NCBI GenBank assembly: GCA_964369215.1
Contig: CAYJEZ010000107.1
Location: forward strand, 1-8,327
Direction: 5' to 3'
Source of the DNA: SIG603 sp964369215
GTDB lineage: Bacteria > Bacillota > Clostridia > Oscillospirales > Acutalibacteraceae
DNA: 8,327 bases
Shown here piece after piece: positions 6,543 through 8,327 of this stretch (positions are counted from its first letter, which is position 1; every line of letters starts with the position of its first letter). The translations under genes and the position numbers were made by a program. Below the pieces are notes generated by a model, which had not been told where the DNA came from, did not search any database, and worked only from the letters and a program-made list of their open reading frames with translations.

Positions 6543-7703
6543 CTATGTTCCTTCTGTCGCTTCAGCTTCAGCCTGTTGTGCTTCTAACTCTGCTTGAGCC
6601 TGTGCCTCTTTATCATTAAGCCATTGCTCATAGCTAGTTCCCGCATAGCCTTTCTGAATTTTTTCTAAATTAATTATACCAGTGCTTGTAGCTAAATTAT
6701 AAGTATTTTCAGAACGACTATCTTTGTAATAAAGTGTTCCACCTAATTCTTCGAATGCAAATTCATCAGATATCAATTCTCCTAAAGCCACATTTTTCTC
6801 AAAAACAAACCCACTAGAATCAGGAATAAAAATATTAACATCAGAAGAAACCGTACTTATTCTCAAATTATCCACTTCTACTCTAGAAACAAAATCTATT
6901 TCAGCTGAAACAGAAGTTACATCTGCAGTATATATATCCGAATCAATATTAATAGCTCCACTCAAAGACTTACTTTTAAACTCTGTAAATGTACTTTGCA
7001 TAATAGTTTGGCTGGCCTTGTCAGAGTTAATGTCGCACGAACTGGCCATTACATTAGTTAAAAAGAGTTCTCCATTATCTAAATCAAGATTAATATTACG
7101 AGTAATAATATCTCTTATATCAACCTCTCCTGTAGAAATACTGCAATTAAAATTACTTAATTCAGCAGAAGATATGCTCACATCTGAAGTAACTGCCCTA
7201 ATATTAAGTTCGCTTATATCCGCAGTTTTTGGTATATTTACTATAAGCATTTTTTGAAATTCTGAAGGTGAAGTAGGTAGTGTTATATAGTCATCTAAAA
7301 TATTTTCAGACCTATCCCAATATACCGAAATTGTTCCGCCATCATTAACCACATTAGCTCTATTATAAGCCTCAATTTGACCCATTGTTTTTTCTATAAC
7401 AGTCAACTTTTCTGTATCAGAATAATTTATTCTAATATCGCCTGAGTGCCAAAAAAGATTTAGCTCCTCTATCTCATCCACGTCCTCAGAATAATTATAG
7501 GTATTGCTAAATTCGTTTTCGTCCACTTTAATAAAAGCTACTTCATCTAAGCCAAATCTATTATCAAGTCCAAAAGTATAACTAGACCAAAGAAAAATAA
7601 AAACAATAATATATACACAAGTAGCTATACCTGTTTTTAGATTAGTAAAATTCCTTTTAAATCGATTTATATAATAATTTAGTCTATTTACTAAATAATC
7701 CAT
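6543..7703 (-). CDS. Membrane-anchored DUF4097-type beta-strand-repeat protein
   Basis: The 386-residue protein has a short basic N-terminus (Arg7, Arg14, Lys16, Arg17, Lys23), one hydrophobic segment at about 25-44 (GIATCVYIIVFIFLWSSYTF), and then a long region outside the membrane by the positive-inside rule. That region is rich in short strand repeats of the DUF4097 kind, such as LFWHSGDIRI, STGEVDIRDI, DNGELFLTNV, LSGAINIDSD and VSSDVNIFIP. They suggest a stacked beta or solenoid fold at the cell surface. No catalytic motif is visible and the function is unknown. The C-terminus is a low-complexity tail of Ala, Gln and Glu. I chose ATG at 7701-7703 because AGAGAGGA lies about 10 bp upstream of it. 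An ATG 12 codons earlier (7739) has no ribosome site. No PadR, DUF1700 or sigma/anti-sigma partner, often found beside DUF4097 genes, is adjacent. Confidence 0.75.
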   Translation of the reverse strand: MDYLVNRLNYYINRFKRNFTNLKTGIATCVYIIVFIFLWSSYTFGLDNRFGLDEVAFIKVDENEFSNTYNYSEDVDEIEELNLFWHSGDIRINYSDTEKLTVIEKTMGQIEAYNRANVVNDGGTISVYWDRSENILDDYITLPTSPSEFQKMLIVNIPKTADISELNIRAVTSDVSISSAELSNFNCSISTGEVDIRDIITRNINLDLDNGELFLTNVMASSCDINSDKASQTIMQSTFTEFKSKSLSGAINIDSDIYTADVTSVSAEIDFVSRVEVDNLRISTVSSDVNIFIPDSSGFVFEKNVALGELISDEFAFEELGGTLYYKDSRSENTYNLATSTGIINLEKIQKGYAGTSYEQWLNDKEAQAQAELEAQQAEAEATEGT

Positions 7704-7820
7704 ACAGTCACTTTCCTCTCTCAAGCTAAAGTAGCACATATTTTACTATGGGTGAAATAAGAACATAACAACTCACACTAATCTTTAAATGTTATTTTTA
7801 GGTAAACCAACTTAGAAAAC

Positions 7821-7849
7821 ATTAAATAAATCAAATAAAAAAGCTTCAA
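7821..7849 (-). promoter_or_regulatory. Candidate promoter of the DUF4097 gene
   Basis: On the minus strand TTGAAG (7849-7844) lies 17 bp from TTTAAT (7826-7821). Transcription would start near 7813, giving a leader of about 110 nt before the start codon. It is a pattern match in A/T-rich sequence and not unique. Nothing else was recognised between 7704 and 7933. Confidence 0.4.
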
Positions 7850-7933
7850 TCAATGCTACTTTTACTTTAAAACTCTTAGTGTTTTGGGATTAATTTACTA
7901 TATCAAGTGGTAATCTTAAATTAACATGAGCAC

Positions 7934-7973
7934 AAAAAAAGAACCTCGATACGCAAATGCGTGTCGAGGTTCT
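7934..7973 (-). terminator. Intrinsic terminator of tRNA-Leu(UAG)
   Basis: On the minus strand AGAACCTCGA and TCGAGGTTCT form a perfect stem. It extends through a G-T pair and ACGCA/TGCGT to a tiny loop, about 16 bp in all (7973-7958 with 7955-7940). A run of seven T follows (7940-7934). It begins 4 nt after the encoded CCA, so the tRNA is a single-gene transcript on this side. Confidence 0.92.
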
Positions 7974-7977
7974 CGAC

Positions 7978-8061
7978 TGGTGCGGATGAAGGGACTTGAA
8001 CCCCCACGTCGTTGACACCAGAACCTAAATCTGGCGCGTCTGCCAATTCCGCCACATCCGC
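7978..8061 (-). tRNA. tRNA-Leu, anticodon UAG, CCA encoded
   Basis: The minus strand starts GCGGATG, which pairs with CATCCGC to give a perfect 7-bp acceptor stem, followed by discriminator A and CCA (7980-7978). The anticodon arm is CCAGA-TTTAGGT-TCTGG, giving UAG (reads CUN leucine codons). A class II variable arm (GTC/GAC stem) and a TTCAAGT T-loop are present. The T stem GGGGG/CCCTT contains two G-U pairs. The total is 84 nt with CCA. An open frame on the same strand with AELADAPDLGSG and VQVPSSAP is the usual false translation of a tRNA. Confidence 0.97.
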
Positions 8062-8070
8062 AAGAATGCA

Positions 8071-8082
8071 TCTAGCTAAGCT
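8071..8082 (+). repeat. 12-bp direct repeat, copy 1 (copy 2 at 8225-8236)
   Basis: TCTAGCTAAGCT occurs at 8071-8082 and again at 8225-8236. The two copies sit in the leaders of the two divergent tRNA-Leu genes, outside the pair of promoters. The core TAGCT-A-AGCTA (complete at 8227-8237) is palindromic around one base. It may be a protein site, a tRNA-leader processing element, or a trace of tRNA gene duplication. Confidence 0.45.
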
Positions 8083-8111
8083 TTTTATTAAACTCAACTG
8101 ACGACTTACAT

Positions 8112-8140
8112 ATAATAACATACTTATTAATAAAAAGCAA
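8112..8140 (-). promoter_or_regulatory. Promoter of tRNA-Leu(UAG)
   Basis: On the minus strand TTGCTT (8140-8135) lies 17 bp from TATTAT (8117-8112), and TGT just before the -10 makes an extended -10. Transcription would start near 8105, giving a 5' leader of about 44 nt to be removed by RNase P. The upstream side is an A/T tract that could act as an UP element. Confidence 0.65.
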
Positions 8141-8183
8141 GACTTTTTTTTATTTTTTTATAAATATATTTTTTATTTATATA

Positions 8184-8212
8184 TTGCTTTTTTTTATTTT
8201 ATATTATATAAT
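8184..8212 (+). promoter_or_regulatory. Promoter of tRNA-Leu(CAA)
   Basis: TTGCTT (8184-8189) lies 17 bp from a consensus TATAAT (8207-8212). The -35 hexamer and spacing are the same as in the divergent tRNA promoter. The T- and A-rich sequence between the two promoters (8142-8183) could serve both as an UP element. The leader to the tRNA is about 55 nt. Confidence 0.7.
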
Positions 8213-8224
8213 ATAAAACAGTTG

Positions 8225-8236
8225 TCTAGCTAAGCT
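8225..8236 (+). repeat. 12-bp direct repeat, copy 2
   Basis: This is an exact second copy of TCTAGCTAAGCT (first copy at 8071-8082), about 38 bp before the tRNA-Leu(CAA) gene and just after its promoter. Confidence 0.45.
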
Positions 8237-8273
8237 ATTATTAATATTATTTAGGTAGCGACTTAAATTAGTT

Positions 8274-8327
8274 GCCGGTGTGATGGAATTGGCAGACGTA
8301 GTGGACTCAAAATCCACCGCCAGCGAT
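8274..8327 (+). tRNA. tRNA-Leu, anticodon CAA, cut by the window edge
   Basis: GCCGGTG starts the acceptor stem, followed by TG and the leucine-type D arm (GGAATTGGCAGACG). The anticodon arm is GTGGA-CTCAAAA-TCCAC, giving anticodon CAA (reads UUG). The sequence ends in the class II variable arm (from GCCAGCGAT), so the T arm and 3' end lie outside. It is divergent to the UAG tRNA and closely resembles it in the D-arm region. Confidence 0.92.

Noticed and set aside
7018..7257. Plus-strand open frame of 79 codons with hydrophobic stretches
   Set aside because: It is antisense to the DUF4097 strand repeats, which produce Ser/Leu/Ile-rich artefacts; no Shine-Dalgarno is present.
7921..8121. Minus-strand open frame of 66 codons containing AELADAPDLGSG and VQVPSSAP
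   Set aside because: It is the well-known false translation of a tRNA gene; the region is tRNA-Leu(UAG) plus its terminator hairpin.
8071..8236. Attachment-site repeats of an integrated element
   Set aside because: The 12-bp direct repeats are only about 140 bp apart, lie in leaders and not at tRNA 3' ends, and no integrase gene is nearby.
1..8327. A defence, toxin-antitoxin or mobile system
   Set aside because: Every sizeable gene has a housekeeping or membrane-protein assignment; no nuclease, transposase, recombinase, repeat-spacer array or small paired gene is visible.

Overview
This is a window of A+T-rich chromosome (roughly two-thirds A+T by eye), most likely from a low-GC Bacillota, probably an uncultured or gut-type Clostridia. 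The basis is the protein flavour (short ProB without PUA domain, HelD-type RNA polymerase ATPase, membrane-anchored DUF4097 protein, DapF of the 'MQGCGNDY' type), strong GGAGG-type ribosome sites, intrinsic terminators and tRNA genes that encode CCA. No mobile element, CRISPR array, phage gene or rRNA was seen.

Layout. (1) At 3-1868 (+) the C-terminal third of the large subunit of carbamoyl-phosphate synthase (CarB) runs in frame, without a stop, into a complete diaminopimelate epimerase (DapF). The gene starts off the left edge and ends at a clean hairpin terminator. (2) An extended -10 promoter drives proB (2052-2819) and proA (2859-4097), the first two steps of proline synthesis from glutamate. 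(3) A 328-bp non-coding stretch follows, holding an unexplained middle segment, two possible promoters and a 19-bp perfect inverted repeat. (4) helD (TTG start at 4426, to 6438) encodes a compact RNA-polymerase-recycling ATPase. (5) A 16-bp perfect stem at 6445-6489 separates helD from a convergent gene for a membrane-anchored DUF4097 beta-strand-repeat protein (6543-7703, minus). (6) The right end holds two divergent tRNA-Leu genes: UAG on the minus strand (7978-8061), with its own terminator, and CAA on the plus strand (8274 to the edge). They are transcribed from mirrored promoters separated by an almost pure A/T tract.

How the genes fit together. Most of the content is housekeeping: pyrimidine/arginine precursor (CarB), lysine and peptidoglycan precursor (DapF), proline (ProBA), transcription maintenance (HelD) and leucine tRNAs. 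There is no evidence of a defence or mobile system. The most unusual features are the apparent CarB-DapF fusion and, in the same polypeptide, a serine at the position of DapF's first catalytic cysteine. Next come the inverted repeat placed at a predicted helD transcription start and the unexplained segment between proA and helD.
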